Part shown: in pieces, positions 46,246 through 55,851 of the stretch
Layout of the letters: each line of letters opens with the position of its first letter
How positions within the stretch are numbered: the stretch's first letter is position 1
Origin: Catenulispora sp. GP43
Lineage (GTDB): Bacteria; Actinomycetota; Actinomycetes; Streptomycetales; Catenulisporaceae
DNA length: 64,000 bases
Direction of reading: 5' to 3'
Assembly (NCBI RefSeq): GCF_041260665.1
Contig: NZ_JBGCCT010000029.1
Location: forward strand, 62,001-126,000
Notes under the pieces: model-generated
The model's database searches: none
Told to the model about the DNA's origin: nothing
Seen by the model: the letters and a program-made list of their open reading frames with translations, nothing else
Translations under genes and position numbers: made by a program

Positions 46246-47316
46246 TCAGGACTTCAGCGCGCGGCGCTCGGCGCCCGCCCTGTCTTCCCCCTTCGCCTTC
46301 ACCGCCGAATGCACGAAGGCCGCCACGATCATCGAGGTGCCGGCCAGCGAGGCCAGCCAGTCCGGCACGTCCGGGCCGATCTCCACCAGCAACAGCACGG
46401 CGAGCACGCCGATCGAGTAGTAGGCGCCGTGTTCGAGGTAGACGTAGCGGTCAAGGGTCTTCTTGCGGACCAGGAACACCGTCAGGCTGCGGACGTAGGC
46501 CGCGCCGATGCCCAGGCCGATGGTGAACAGCGCGATGTCGACGGTGACGGAGAAGCCACCCATGACGCTGTCGAAGGAGAAGCTGGCGTCCAGGACTTCC
46601 AGGTAGATGAAAAGCATCAGCGCCTGGCGCCCCTGTGGTGGCCTCTCGTCGGCCTCTTCGGCCAGCGCCTCGCTGCGGTCCGCCGCGGCCTCGGAGAGCC
46701 GCTTGATGGTGAAGTAGGTCGCCAGCCCGATGATCCCGGCGACCGGGACGCCCAGCGGATGATCGGTCGCGAAGGTCCGGGCGGCGATCAGCAGGAAGAG
46801 CACGACGCCGACGACCTGGAACGCCTCCAGCGCCAGCGGCTTGAACCGCTCGCCGAGCGCGGCCAGCCGCCGCTCGAAGAACGGCAGCCAGACCTGGTCG
46901 TTGCCGCTGAGGAAGAAGTCCATGAAGATCATCAGCAGGAAGACGCCGCCGAACGCGGCGATCAGCGGCTGCACACCGAGGATCTCGTGCGCGTAGCCGT
47001 TCGGATCATGGATGGAACTGCTCAACACGTGCACCGGGCTCTGGCGGGTGGCCGCCACCAGCACCACCATCGGGATGACCAGCCGCATCCCGAAGACCGC
47101 GATGAGGACACCGACCGTCAGGAAGATGCGCTGCCAGCGCACGTCGAACCGGCGCAGCACCGTCGCGTTCACGACGGCGTTGTCGAACGACAGCGCCACT
47201 TCCAGCACAGCCAGCATCGCCACGACGGTCGCCGACTCGACGCCCCCGAGCCACAGGGCGAGCACTAAACCCAGAAGGGTGGCGCCATAGGCGACGCCGA
47301 AGTCCCGTCCGCGCAT
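46246..47316 (-). CDS. DUF475 / TerC-like integral membrane protein
   Basis: A 356-residue protein with about nine membrane segments. E-V-A-L-S-F-D-N-A-V-V-N (about 38-49) and the second-half block D-A-S-F-S-F-D-S-V-M match the paired acidic motifs of the TerC/DUF475 superfamily, linked to tellurite resistance, calcium-dependent stress and metal handling. I moved the start to ATG 47316, preceded by AAAGGG; the open frame extends 30 codons of Arg-rich sequence further. No ter operon is nearby. Confidence 0.88.
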   Translation of the reverse strand: MRGRDFGVAYGATLLGLVLALWLGGVESATVVAMLAVLEVALSFDNAVVNATVLRRFDVRWQRIFLTVGVLIAVFGMRLVIPMVVLVAATRQSPVHVLSSSIHDPNGYAHEILGVQPLIAAFGGVFLLMIFMDFFLSGNDQVWLPFFERRLAALGERFKPLALEAFQVVGVVLFLLIAARTFATDHPLGVPVAGIIGLATYFTIKRLSEAAADRSEALAEEADERPPQGRQALMLFIYLEVLDASFSFDSVMGGFSVTVDIALFTIGLGIGAAYVRSLTVFLVRKKTLDRYVYLEHGAYYSIGVLAVLLLVEIGPDVPDWLASLAGTSMIVAAFVHSAVKAKGEDRAGAERRALKS

Positions 47317-47773
47317 GTCAACGGCCCTTTCTGCCAAGCACGCAGCCCTCCCCGGGGACCCCGGAAGCCGACCGCGCCGTCGTGATCGGGCCCGCATGAC
47401 GCGCACCCACCGCCTGTACTTAGGATGCCCTACTCAGACTCCTAATACACGACAGGGGTCATCGGAAAGGGGCGCTCGCCCCGCGGCACGCCACCGATCG
47501 CACCCACCGCTGCCGCATCAGGTCGCGTAGATCCCTAAACATCGCCTTTCCACAACACCCCACACCGGAATCCTCGCGGCGCCACCGGTCGTTCGACCGC
47601 CACCACCGCCACGCTGATCAGCAGAACGGGGCTCCGTGGACTGTCAACGGGTCCTCGGTTCAAGGGATTGTCCAAAGGGGTGGGGTTTTGGCTGTGTTGG
47701 ACGGGGCGTCGCCAAACGCTGACGCGACACTCGTGACGTCGGGGGGCGGGAGCGTCGGGAATGCCGGGAAACG
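47317..47773. other. gene-free interval with a candidate operator
   Basis: About 460 bp without a credible gene. Near the left end GTACTTAGG (47416-47424) faces CCTAATAC (47441-47448), an imperfect inverted repeat about 100 bp upstream of the DUF475 gene, suited to an operator. The right part (47640-47770) is disordered sequence leading into a decayed binding-protein gene; short frames here have no ribosome-binding sites. Confidence 0.4.
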
Positions 47774-47911
47774 CTCAGCCCTGCTGCCGACCTGGAGCAG
47801 GCGATGCTGACCGCGGCCACCACGGGGACCTCGGCGGACTCGGCGCTGTCCGACGCCTCGACGAAGATCTCCAAGCTGATCGGCGACTACAACGCGGCGG
47901 TCAGCGGCTGA
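47774..47911 (+). pseudogene. C-terminal fragment of a sugar ABC-transporter substrate-binding protein
   Basis: The frame ending at TGA 47909-47911 reads A-A-D-L-E-Q-A-M-L-T-A-A-T-T-G-T-S-A-D, then A-L-S-D-A-S-T-K-I-S-K-L-I-G-D-Y-N-A-A-V-S-G. This is the usual C-terminal helix of family 1 extracellular sugar-binding proteins. Upstream the frame meets a stop at 47720 and no homology is visible, so only about 45 codons survive. The original strong terminator remains 28 bp downstream. No permease genes are nearby. Confidence 0.65.
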
Positions 47912-47939
47912 CGTCTTGCGGGACCTGCCCGCCGGGCCC

Positions 47940-47980
47940 GGGAAGCGCAGTCATAAAATGACTGCGCTTCCCGTCCTTTT
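47940..47980 (+). terminator. strong hairpin terminator, probably of the lost binding-protein gene
   Basis: GGGAAGCGCAGTCA (47940-47953) pairs perfectly with TGACTGCGCTTCCC (47959-47972), a 14-bp stem with loop TAAAA, followed by GTCCTTTTC. Confidence 0.88.
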
Positions 47981-48027
47981 CAGGGCGGAACCACCACGCA
48001 CGACGAAATGAGCAGGGGCCAGGACCC

Positions 48028-49137
48028 ATGGTGACGCCAGCTTCGACAGCCGTTCCGATGCCCGATCCACTGACCGGGTCGCAGGTGGGCTCGGCGTGGC
48101 GGCTGAATCCCTATGTCGGGGCGATCCTGCTGGCCGTGGCGGCGCTCTACGTGGTCGGCACGCTGGTGGCCCGGCGGCGCGGCGGACGCTGGCCGCTTTA
48201 CCGGACGGTGACCTTCCTGCTGGGCCTGGCGCTGTTCGCCTGGACGACCATGTCGTTCCTGGCGGTGTACCAGCAGGTGATGTTCTGGCCGCACGCCGTG
48301 CAGATCATCACCCTGCTCATGGTGGTGCCGCTGTTCCTGGCGCTCGGGATGCCGTTGGCCCTGGTGATCGAGGGCGGCCCGCGGTGGCTGGCGGCCCTGG
48401 TCCGGCGGGCGCTGGCGACCCGGATCGCGGCGCTGGCGACGTTCCCGGCCGTGGTGTCGATCGTGTTCCTGGCGACGCCGTTCACCGTCTACTTCTCGCC
48501 GATCTACGAGGCCACGCTGCGTTCGCGCGGCTCGGCGTGGGTGCTGAGCTTCGCCCTGTGCGCGCTGGGCTTCTTCTACTACTGGACGCGGCTGCGGCTG
48601 GACCCGGTGCCGAAGGAGTACCCGCACCTGGTGTCCGTGTGGATCACGTTCGCGGAGGCCATCGCCGACGGGGCGTTGGGCCTGACGCTGATGCTGGGGC
48701 ACCACCTGGTCGCCGGGGACTGGTACACGGCCCTGAACCGGCCGGGCGGGTTGTCGCCCAGGCAGGACCAGGTGTGGGGCGGCGGGGCGCTGTGGCTGAT
48801 CGGGGACCTGGCCGGGGTGCCGTTCCTCGGCGCGCTGTGGCGGCGGATGTTCGACGAGGACCGGGACCGGGCCGCCGAGGTGGACGCGGAGCTGGACGCT
48901 TTGGAGGCCCAGGGCGCGATCGTCTACGGGACGGTCTCGTCGTCCGTCGACGAGGCGCGTGACGGAGCCGGTGACGTAGTGGGCGACGTAGACGCGTCCA
49001 CCCCGGCGTCTATCTCTCATACTTCTCCGGCGACCGTCGGCGCGGCCGCGACCGGCGAGGACGCGAAGCGGACCCGCCCCTGGTGGGAGACCGATCCGCT
49101 GCTCGGCCGACGCATGGGATTCCTCGAAGAGGAGTGA
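48028..49137 (+). CDS. ctaG: CtaG-type cytochrome c oxidase assembly protein
   Basis: A 369-residue membrane protein of the caa3_CtaG family, involved in copper delivery to heme-copper oxidase. About seven membrane segments lie between residues 28 and 285. Characteristic pieces are H-A-V-Q-I-I-T-L-L near 90, F-F-Y-Y-W-T-R-L-R-L-D-P-V-P near 183 and L-T-L-M-L-G-H-H near 223. The C-terminal 80 residues are acidic, cytosolic and variable, ending E-T-D-P-L-L-G-R-R-M-G. Starts at ATG 48028. Functionally related to ctaB at the left edge, but not linked to it. Confidence 0.9.
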   Translation: MVTPASTAVPMPDPLTGSQVGSAWRLNPYVGAILLAVAALYVVGTLVARRRGGRWPLYRTVTFLLGLALFAWTTMSFLAVYQQVMFWPHAVQIITLLMVVPLFLALGMPLALVIEGGPRWLAALVRRALATRIAALATFPAVVSIVFLATPFTVYFSPIYEATLRSRGSAWVLSFALCALGFFYYWTRLRLDPVPKEYPHLVSVWITFAEAIADGALGLTLMLGHHLVAGDWYTALNRPGGLSPRQDQVWGGGALWLIGDLAGVPFLGALWRRMFDEDRDRAAEVDAELDALEAQGAIVYGTVSSSVDEARDGAGDVVGDVDASTPASISHTSPATVGAAATGEDAKRTRPWWETDPLLGRRMGFLEEE

Positions 49138-49316
49138 TCGCGCCGGCCGGTCGTCACCCATTTGGCCTCGTGCAATAACAGCAGACTCATCTCAGCATGA
49201 TGACGGATGTCCGTTTTGTGGATATCCGGGAGAGTTGTTCTCGCCACCGGGAACCGCGCCGACACCCCGTCGCCGGACCGGACGGCCACCGATCACGACC
49301 GATCTGGAGGACAACC

Positions 49317-50075
49317 ATGTTTCGCACGACTTTGACCACGTCCCGCGCCCGCCGCTGCTCGGGGGCGGTGGTCGCGGCCGCGGCCGCCGCGCTGGTGCTG
49401 ACGCCGGGGGCGGCGTTCGCGGCCGGGCAGCCGGCGGGCCCGGGCGGCGGGCACTCCGTCAGCCACCGGGGCGGGCACTCGGGGCCCACGAGCGGGCACG
49501 CTGGTGCGGGCCGTTCGACTTCGCACCGGACCGGACATGCCGGGGCGGGCCACGGCACGCACACCACCACCGGACACGCCGGACACCCCGGGCGCACCGG
49601 CTCCGGTCACGGCGGCGCGAAGGCGACGACGCACGGCGGCGTCGGCACGGCGGGGCACCGGACCGGGACGGCATCGCACCGGACCGGATCGGCGTCGCAC
49701 AGCAGCGGTGCGGCGACGGGTAGGGCGGCCGGCTCGGCAACGCGGGCGAAGGCGGCCGGCACGAACACCTCGGCCGCCGACCAGGGGGCGACGGTCACCA
49801 AGCTCTCCGTGTCCCGCGGCACCGCGGACGACGGCGTCCTGACGATGTCGGCGCGCGTGTCGCCGGCGCACCGCACCGCCGGCGCCTCCGCGGTGACCGG
49901 CAGCGTGGTGTTCACGCTGGACGGCGCCTCGTCCGGCCCGATCCCGCTGACCGGGGGCCGCGCGATGGTGCAGGCCGAGGCAGGCCCGGGCGAGCACACC
50001 GCCTCCGTGCAGTACAGCGGCGACGACGAGCACATGCCGAGCGATTCCGGGCCGGTGAGCGTGACGGCGGAATGA
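49317..50075 (+). CDS. secreted His/Gly-rich protein with C-terminal Ig-like domain
   Basis: A 252-residue exported protein. ATG 49317 has GGAGG 6 nt upstream. An Arg-containing N-terminus and hydrophobic core (about 15-35, ending G-A-A-F-A-A) form a signal peptide. Residues about 37-140 consist of Gly/His/Ser/Thr repeats such as G-H-A-G-A-G and S-H-R-T-G with roughly 20 histidines. The C-terminal 90 residues resemble a bacterial Ig-like (Big) domain (V-T-G-S-V-V-F-T-L-D-G; V-Q-Y-S-G-D-D). The His-rich part may bind metal ions. Function unknown. Confidence 0.75.
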   Translation: MFRTTLTTSRARRCSGAVVAAAAAALVLTPGAAFAAGQPAGPGGGHSVSHRGGHSGPTSGHAGAGRSTSHRTGHAGAGHGTHTTTGHAGHPGRTGSGHGGAKATTHGGVGTAGHRTGTASHRTGSASHSSGAATGRAAGSATRAKAAGTNTSAADQGATVTKLSVSRGTADDGVLTMSARVSPAHRTAGASAVTGSVVFTLDGASSGPIPLTGGRAMVQAEAGPGEHTASVQYSGDDEHMPSDSGPVSVTAE

Positions 50076-50092
50076 GCCCGGCGGCCGGTCGG

Positions 50093-50833
50093 CTACGCGT
50101 CGAAGGACAGCCCGGCGGTGGCCACGCCGATGCGGCCGTCGTACTGCCTCGCCGCGGCGTCGAGGTACTCCCCCGGCTCTGAGCCCGACCACAGGTGCGT
50201 CAGCACCAGCCTGCCCACATCCGCTTCCGCAGCCTGCCGTGCCGCCTGCCCGGCGGTCGACAGATAAGGGGCATCGTCGGCGGCCATCACTTCCGGATAC
50301 GTGGCCTCCGCGATGAGCGCGTCCGCGCCCCGCGCCAACTCGACGAGCGCGGGGCTCGGACCGCCGTCCCCGGTGTAGACGACGGACCGGCCGCCGGCCG
50401 TCACCCGCACCGCCGCGTTGGGTACCCAGTGCGGCAGCAGGGCGGTCCGCAGCTCGAATGGTCCGATCGCGAACCCCGCCCCCGGCGCGAAGTCGTGGCG
50501 TGCCAGCGCCGCGTCGAGCATCCCCGGCCGGTCCAGGGCCAGGACCGCGTCCAGGGCCCTGTGCGGCGCGTACACCGGCAGCGGATCGGGGTCGGCTCCG
50601 CCCAAGGCCCGGGCCCGGAGCAGAGGATTGAGGTCAGCGCAGTGGTCGGGGTGCCCGTGGCTGATGTAGACGGCGTCCAGTTGTTCCGCCGGCATCAGCT
50701 CCAGCAGCCGCGGCAGCACCGCGTAGCCCGCGTCGACCAGAAGGGAGAAGCCCTCGTGGCGTAGAAGAAAGCCGCTGCACGGCTCGTCAGCCGCCGGCCA
50801 TGCCCCGCTGCCGCCCAACACCGTCACTCGCAT
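50093..50833 (-). CDS. MBL-fold metallo-hydrolase (RNase Z-like)
   Basis: A 246-residue metallo-beta-lactamase-fold enzyme. V-T-V-L-G-G-S-G near the N-terminus and the metal motif I-S-H-G-H-P-D-H-C-A-D (H-x-H-x-D-H, about 57-67) are intact; V-V-Y-T-G-D-G-G provides the next ligand and L-T-H-L-W the last His. The overall pattern resembles the RNase Z/arylsulfatase-like branch, but the short length and context do not fix a substrate. ATG 50833 start; ynfA lies 14 bp upstream on the same strand, so the two are probably co-transcribed. Confidence 0.88.
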   Translation of the reverse strand: MRVTVLGGSGAWPAADEPCSGFLLRHEGFSLLVDAGYAVLPRLLELMPAEQLDAVYISHGHPDHCADLNPLLRARALGGADPDPLPVYAPHRALDAVLALDRPGMLDAALARHDFAPGAGFAIGPFELRTALLPHWVPNAAVRVTAGGRSVVYTGDGGPSPALVELARGADALIAEATYPEVMAADDAPYLSTAGQAARQAAEADVGRLVLTHLWSGSEPGEYLDAAARQYDGRIGVATAGLSFDA

Positions 50834-50847
50834 GTGCCGATGATGCC

Positions 50848-51180
50848 TCAGCGCCGCGGCGCGTAGATGATGACCGCCATCCCGATCAGGCAGACCGCCG
50901 CGCCGATGATGTCGAAGCGGTCCGGCCGGTAACCGTCGGCCACCCACCCCCACAGTAAGGAGCCCGCCACGAACACCCCGCCGTAAGCGGCCAGGACCCG
51001 CCCGAAGTCCGCGGAGGGTTGCAGCGTCGCGACGAACCCGTACAGCGCCAGACTCACCGCGCCGCACGCCGTCCACCCCCAACCGCGGTGTTCGCGCACG
51101 CCCTGCCAGATCAGCCACGCGCCGCCGATCTCCAGGACCGCCGCGACCACGAACAATGCGATGGACCGCAGGACCGTCAC
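50848..51180 (-). CDS. YnfA/UPF0060 small membrane protein
   Basis: A 110-residue protein with four membrane helices. [10 protein letters not shown] (about 17-26), [16 protein letters not shown] near 65-80 and R-P-D-R-F-D-I-I-G near 85-93 are hallmarks of the YnfA family, SMR-like proteins proposed to act as small exporters. GTG 51180 start. It appears to lead a two-gene operon with the MBL hydrolase 14 bp downstream. Confidence 0.93.
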   Translation of the reverse strand: MTVLRSIALFVVAAVLEIGGAWLIWQGVREHRGWGWTACGAVSLALYGFVATLQPSADFGRVLAAYGGVFVAGSLLWGWVADGYRPDRFDIIGAAVCLIGMAVIIYAPRR

Positions 51181-51481
51181 TGCACCCGACCTCCCGGCTC
51201 AGGCGCTCCCGGCGGGACCGCCACCGCGCGCCAGCTTAGGGCGTCGGCCGCCACGACGGCCGTGCCGTACCGACCGATATCGCCACAAATACGTTGACTC
51301 ACCTCAGAATCCGCCCCGGCCACGGCCGTCCCGACCAATATCGACACCAGTCAAATGTCCGCAAAGATGTTCACGTCTTGGCGTCGTTCTCACCTTCAGC
51401 CGCTATCGTGTGGCGGCAGCCCGGGCCCATCCCGACGCGGGCCTGAGCGCCGTCCCAGCACCACCGACCCACGGAGAGCCG
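51181..51481. promoter_or_regulatory. divergent ynfA / yibE-F interval with duplicated element
   Basis: This 301-bp region must hold both promoters. Two related 17-mers, CCGACCGATATCGCCAC (51270-51286) and CCGACCAATATCGACAC (51331-51347), differ at two positions and both follow a CGGCCGT word, so a segment of about 27 bp seems duplicated. TTGACT at 51293-51298 and TATCGT near 51407 are -35-like and -10-like, but not as a pair. Confidence 0.5.
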
Positions 51482-53179
51482 ATGGCCGTGAGCAGCCGAC
51501 GTTCGAGGTCTGCGCAGGGCCGTTCCGGCCGGAGCGGGTCCGGGCAAGGACACTCCCACGGGCACTCGCACGGCCACGGGCCGGCCACGCCGGCCTCGCC
51601 CCGGCTGCGCACCCTGATCACCGCACTGCTGCTGCCGGTGGCCGCCGCGGCGGTGGCCGGGCTGGTGCTGCTGTGGCCGTCGGCGGCGAAGTCGCCGATC
51701 CCGCCGCAGGTGTGGGTGCAGGGGACGGTGACGGCCTCGGCGCTGGTGCAGTCCGGCCCGAACGACGGCGGCACCACGGCGGGCGGGTCCACCGCCCCCG
51801 GCGGGCTGGACACCACCAACGACCAGCTCACCGTACAGATCACCAGCGGACCGACCAAGGGCTCGACCGCCACCGTGACGGTGGGCGTGGACCCCGCCAC
51901 GCCCAAGTACTCCGTCGGCGACGGCCTGGTCCTGACCTACAACAAGAGCCAGCCGGGAGGCAGCCAATACGACATCAAGGACTTCCAGCGCGGGCCGCCG
52001 CTGATGAGCCTGGCGATCGCGTTCGCGCTGTTCGTCCTGGTGATCGGCCGCTGGCGCGGGGCCGGTGCGATCGCGGCGCTGGCCGTGTCGTTCGCGGTGC
52101 TCGTGAAGTTCACGCTGCCGGCGATCGTCGGCGGCGAGAACTCCATCGAGGTGGCGGCCGTGACCGCGGGCGTCATCCTGTTCGCCGCGCTGTACGCGAC
52201 GCACGGGGTGTCGGTCCGGACCTCCGTGGCGGTCCTGGGCACCGCGCTGAGCCTGGGCCTGATCGGGGCCCTCGGCGAGGCCGGCACCAAGCTGGCGCAC
52301 CTGAGCGGCCTCGGCGACGACAACGCCGCGACCGTGGCGGGCTACTTCCACAAGGTCGACATCCAGGGCCTGCTGCTGGCCGGCATCATCATCGGCGCCC
52401 TCGGCGTGCTCAACGACGTCACCGCCACCCAGGTCTCCTCGGTCTGGGAGCTGAAGGCGGCCGACCCGACGATGAGCGCCGCCGACCTGTTCCGAGTGGG
52501 CATGCGCATCGGCCGCGACCACATCGGCTCGACCGTGAACACCCTGGTCCTGGCCTACGCCGGCGGCAGCCTCCCGCTGTTCGTCCTGATGACCACCTCC
52601 AGCCAGGGCTGGAGCGGCGCGGCCGGCGCCGAGGTGGTGGCCGAGGAGATCGTGCGCACCCTGGTGGGGTCGATCGGCCTGGCCGCGGCCGTCCCGATCA
52701 CCACGGCCCTGGCCGCCTACTTCGCCTCCGGCGAGGGCGAGACCATGGACGCGCAGACCTCCCGCCTGGAGTACACCGACCTCCGCGAGCGCCGCGGCCG
52801 CCGCAGCGTGATCGACGACCTGAACGACGAGGACGCCCTCACCACCGACGACACCCTGACCGGCACCCGCCCGAACCGCCCGAGCGGCACCCCGGGCCGC
52901 GCCGCACCGGTCCCGCGCATGCCGGAAAGCCGCCGCAGCGGCGAGTGGAACCTGGACGGCACGCGCGCCGGAGGCGGCGTCGGCAACGGCAGCGGTCCGC
53001 ACCGGATGCCGCGCCCGGCGCCATATCCCGCGCCGGCGCCACAGCCGCAACCCCAGCCGCAGCCGGCTGTGGATCCCTACGATCAGAACCCTTATGGGAG
53101 CGACGCCTATGGGTCCGATCCCTATGGGGCGGATCCCTATGGTGGGCAACAGCAGAACCCGCCGCCCTACTACGGATAA
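51482..53179 (+). CDS. YibE/F-family membrane protein
   Basis: A 565-residue protein. ATG 51482 has GGAGAG 4 nt upstream. The N-terminus is Ser/Arg-rich with an H-S-H-G-H-S-H-G-H cluster (about 27-35), then one membrane segment (about 50-72), an extracytoplasmic domain (75-170) and a block of seven or more membrane helices (about 175-420) with G-V-L-N-D-V-T-A-T-Q-V-S-S-V-W-E-L, the YibE/F signature. The C-terminal 130 residues are Pro/Gln-rich and end in repeated D-P-Y-G units. Function unknown; transport has been proposed for the family. Confidence 0.88.
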   Translation: MAVSSRRSRSAQGRSGRSGSGQGHSHGHSHGHGPATPASPRLRTLITALLLPVAAAAVAGLVLLWPSAAKSPIPPQVWVQGTVTASALVQSGPNDGGTTAGGSTAPGGLDTTNDQLTVQITSGPTKGSTATVTVGVDPATPKYSVGDGLVLTYNKSQPGGSQYDIKDFQRGPPLMSLAIAFALFVLVIGRWRGAGAIAALAVSFAVLVKFTLPAIVGGENSIEVAAVTAGVILFAALYATHGVSVRTSVAVLGTALSLGLIGALGEAGTKLAHLSGLGDDNAATVAGYFHKVDIQGLLLAGIIIGALGVLNDVTATQVSSVWELKAADPTMSAADLFRVGMRIGRDHIGSTVNTLVLAYAGGSLPLFVLMTTSSQGWSGAAGAEVVAEEIVRTLVGSIGLAAAVPITTALAAYFASGEGETMDAQTSRLEYTDLRERRGRRSVIDDLNDEDALTTDDTLTGTRPNRPSGTPGRAAPVPRMPESRRSGEWNLDGTRAGGGVGNGSGPHRMPRPAPYPAPAPQPQPQPQPAVDPYDQNPYGSDAYGSDPYGADPYGGQQQNPPPYYG

Positions 53180-53223
53180 GCGGCAGGGTGCGTATGGGAG
53201 AACCCATACGCGCCCACGCGATG

Positions 53224-53397
53224 AGCCAGCTCACTTGTCGGGGCGGGCCACGCCTCAGCAGGCAGCATGTACCGGCCAATCAGCCAACTCGTCTGATGGC
53301 GCAGGCCACGCCTCAGCAGACAACACGTAACGCCCGATAAGCCAGCTCGCCTGCCGGCGCAGGCAATGCGCCAGCAGGCAAGCGTCTACTGCCGCCA
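53224..53397. repeat. three tandem 58-bp repeats
   Basis: Units start with AGCCAGCTC/AGCCAACTC at 53224, 53282 and 53340, exactly 58 bp apart, and share a core near unit position 30 (GGCCACGCCTCAGCAG in units 1 and 2, GGCAATGCGCCAGCAG in unit 3). Unit 3 contains the hairpin GCCTGC-CGGC-GCAGGC. They fill the gap between the yibE/F gene and the convergent guaB1 gene. No spacers of the CRISPR type. Confidence 0.85.
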
Positions 53398-53399
53398 CC

Positions 53400-54890
<1,491 letters not shown>

Positions 54891-54931
54891 TCACGACCAG
54901 CGGAAAGGCGCCCGGAGGAGGCGGACCAGGC

Positions 54932-55732
54932 TCAGTACACGACCACGGTGTCCCCGACCCGGGTGTCGGCGAACAGGCGCGCCACCGCGGCCCGGTCGCG
55001 CACGTTCACGCAGCCGTGCGAGTGGTGCGCGTAGCCGTAGGTCGCGAAGTCGATGGAGAAGTGCACCGCCTCGCCGCCGCTGAAGAACATCGCGTCCGGC
55101 ATCGACGTGTGGTAGATCGTCGAGATGCAGTGCTCCATCTTCATGTAGATGTCGAACTTGCCCTTGCGCGTCGGGTTGTTCTCGTCGCCGAAGCGCACGT
55201 CCATCCCGTACTGCGGCTTGCCGTCTATGACCCACAGCAGCGTGTCGGTGCTCATGTCGATGCAGATCACGCGGCCGGTCATGCAGCGCGGGTCCAGCGC
55301 GCCGGGCTTGTTGCTGCCGATCGGCACCCCGGCCAGCCAGCCCGAGCCGCTGTTGGTCTTGGGCGGTGTGCTGGGCTTGGTGGTGGTCTTGGCCGGCGTC
55401 GGCGTGGTCGGGTGCGTCGACGGCGCCGTCGTGGTCGGGCTGGTGCTCGGCTTCGAGCTGGAGCTCGGGGCCGAGGACGAGCTCGACGACGCCGCGCTGC
55501 TCGTCGGCGCGATCGCGCTGCTGGTCGGCAGCGAGGTCGGCGTCGGCGTCGGCGCCGACGCGCTCGACGAGGGGGCCGTCGAGGAGGTGCTCACCCCCGC
55601 CGCCTGCTGCACCGCGTCCGCCGAGGTCGTGTTGGTCCCGCCCGAGCCCGACGAGCACCCAGTCACGCCCAGCGCCACCGCGCCGGCGACGGCGATCAAA
55701 GCGCCGCGCTTCCCCGCCCCAGAAGTCCTCAT
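54932..55732 (-). CDS. L,D-transpeptidase lipoprotein (YkuD domain)
   Basis: A 266-residue exported lipoprotein. The signal segment ends in the lipobox G-V-T-G-C (Cys26). A Ser/Thr/Pro-rich linker of about 100 residues spans the cell wall, and the YkuD domain occupies the C-terminal 120 residues. The catalytic motif H-S-H-G-C-V-N-V-R (about 238-246) contains the active Cys and His. Such enzymes form 3-3 crosslinks in peptidoglycan. Two extra Cys, in D-P-R-C-M-T-G-R-V-I-C, lie before the catalytic domain. ATG 55732 start; divergent from the ChoD-like gene. Confidence 0.92.
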   Translation of the reverse strand: MRTSGAGKRGALIAVAGAVALGVTGCSSGSGGTNTTSADAVQQAAGVSTSSTAPSSSASAPTPTPTSLPTSSAIAPTSSAASSSSSSAPSSSSKPSTSPTTTAPSTHPTTPTPAKTTTKPSTPPKTNSGSGWLAGVPIGSNKPGALDPRCMTGRVICIDMSTDTLLWVIDGKPQYGMDVRFGDENNPTRKGKFDIYMKMEHCISTIYHTSMPDAMFFSGGEAVHFSIDFATYGYAHHSHGCVNVRDRAAVARLFADTRVGDTVVVY

Positions 55733-55851
55733 GCTCCTATCGACGCCTAAGGGCGGGCTCTCGTTGCGTCCGTGAGCGGCGAAATCGAGTTGTTACAGAA
55801 GCGCGCGGCAACTACTAGATTGCCTGTCGAATAGGGGCTACTCTACGCGCC

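Noticed and set aside
47315-47530. 71-codon plus-strand frame upstream of the decayed binding-protein gene
   Set aside because: No ribosome-binding site, unusual Arg/Pro/Thr composition, and it overlaps the presumed DUF475 promoter.
53224-53397. CRISPR-like array
   Set aside because: The whole 58-bp unit is repeated and diverged, with no alternation of constant repeats and unique spacers, and no cas genes are near.
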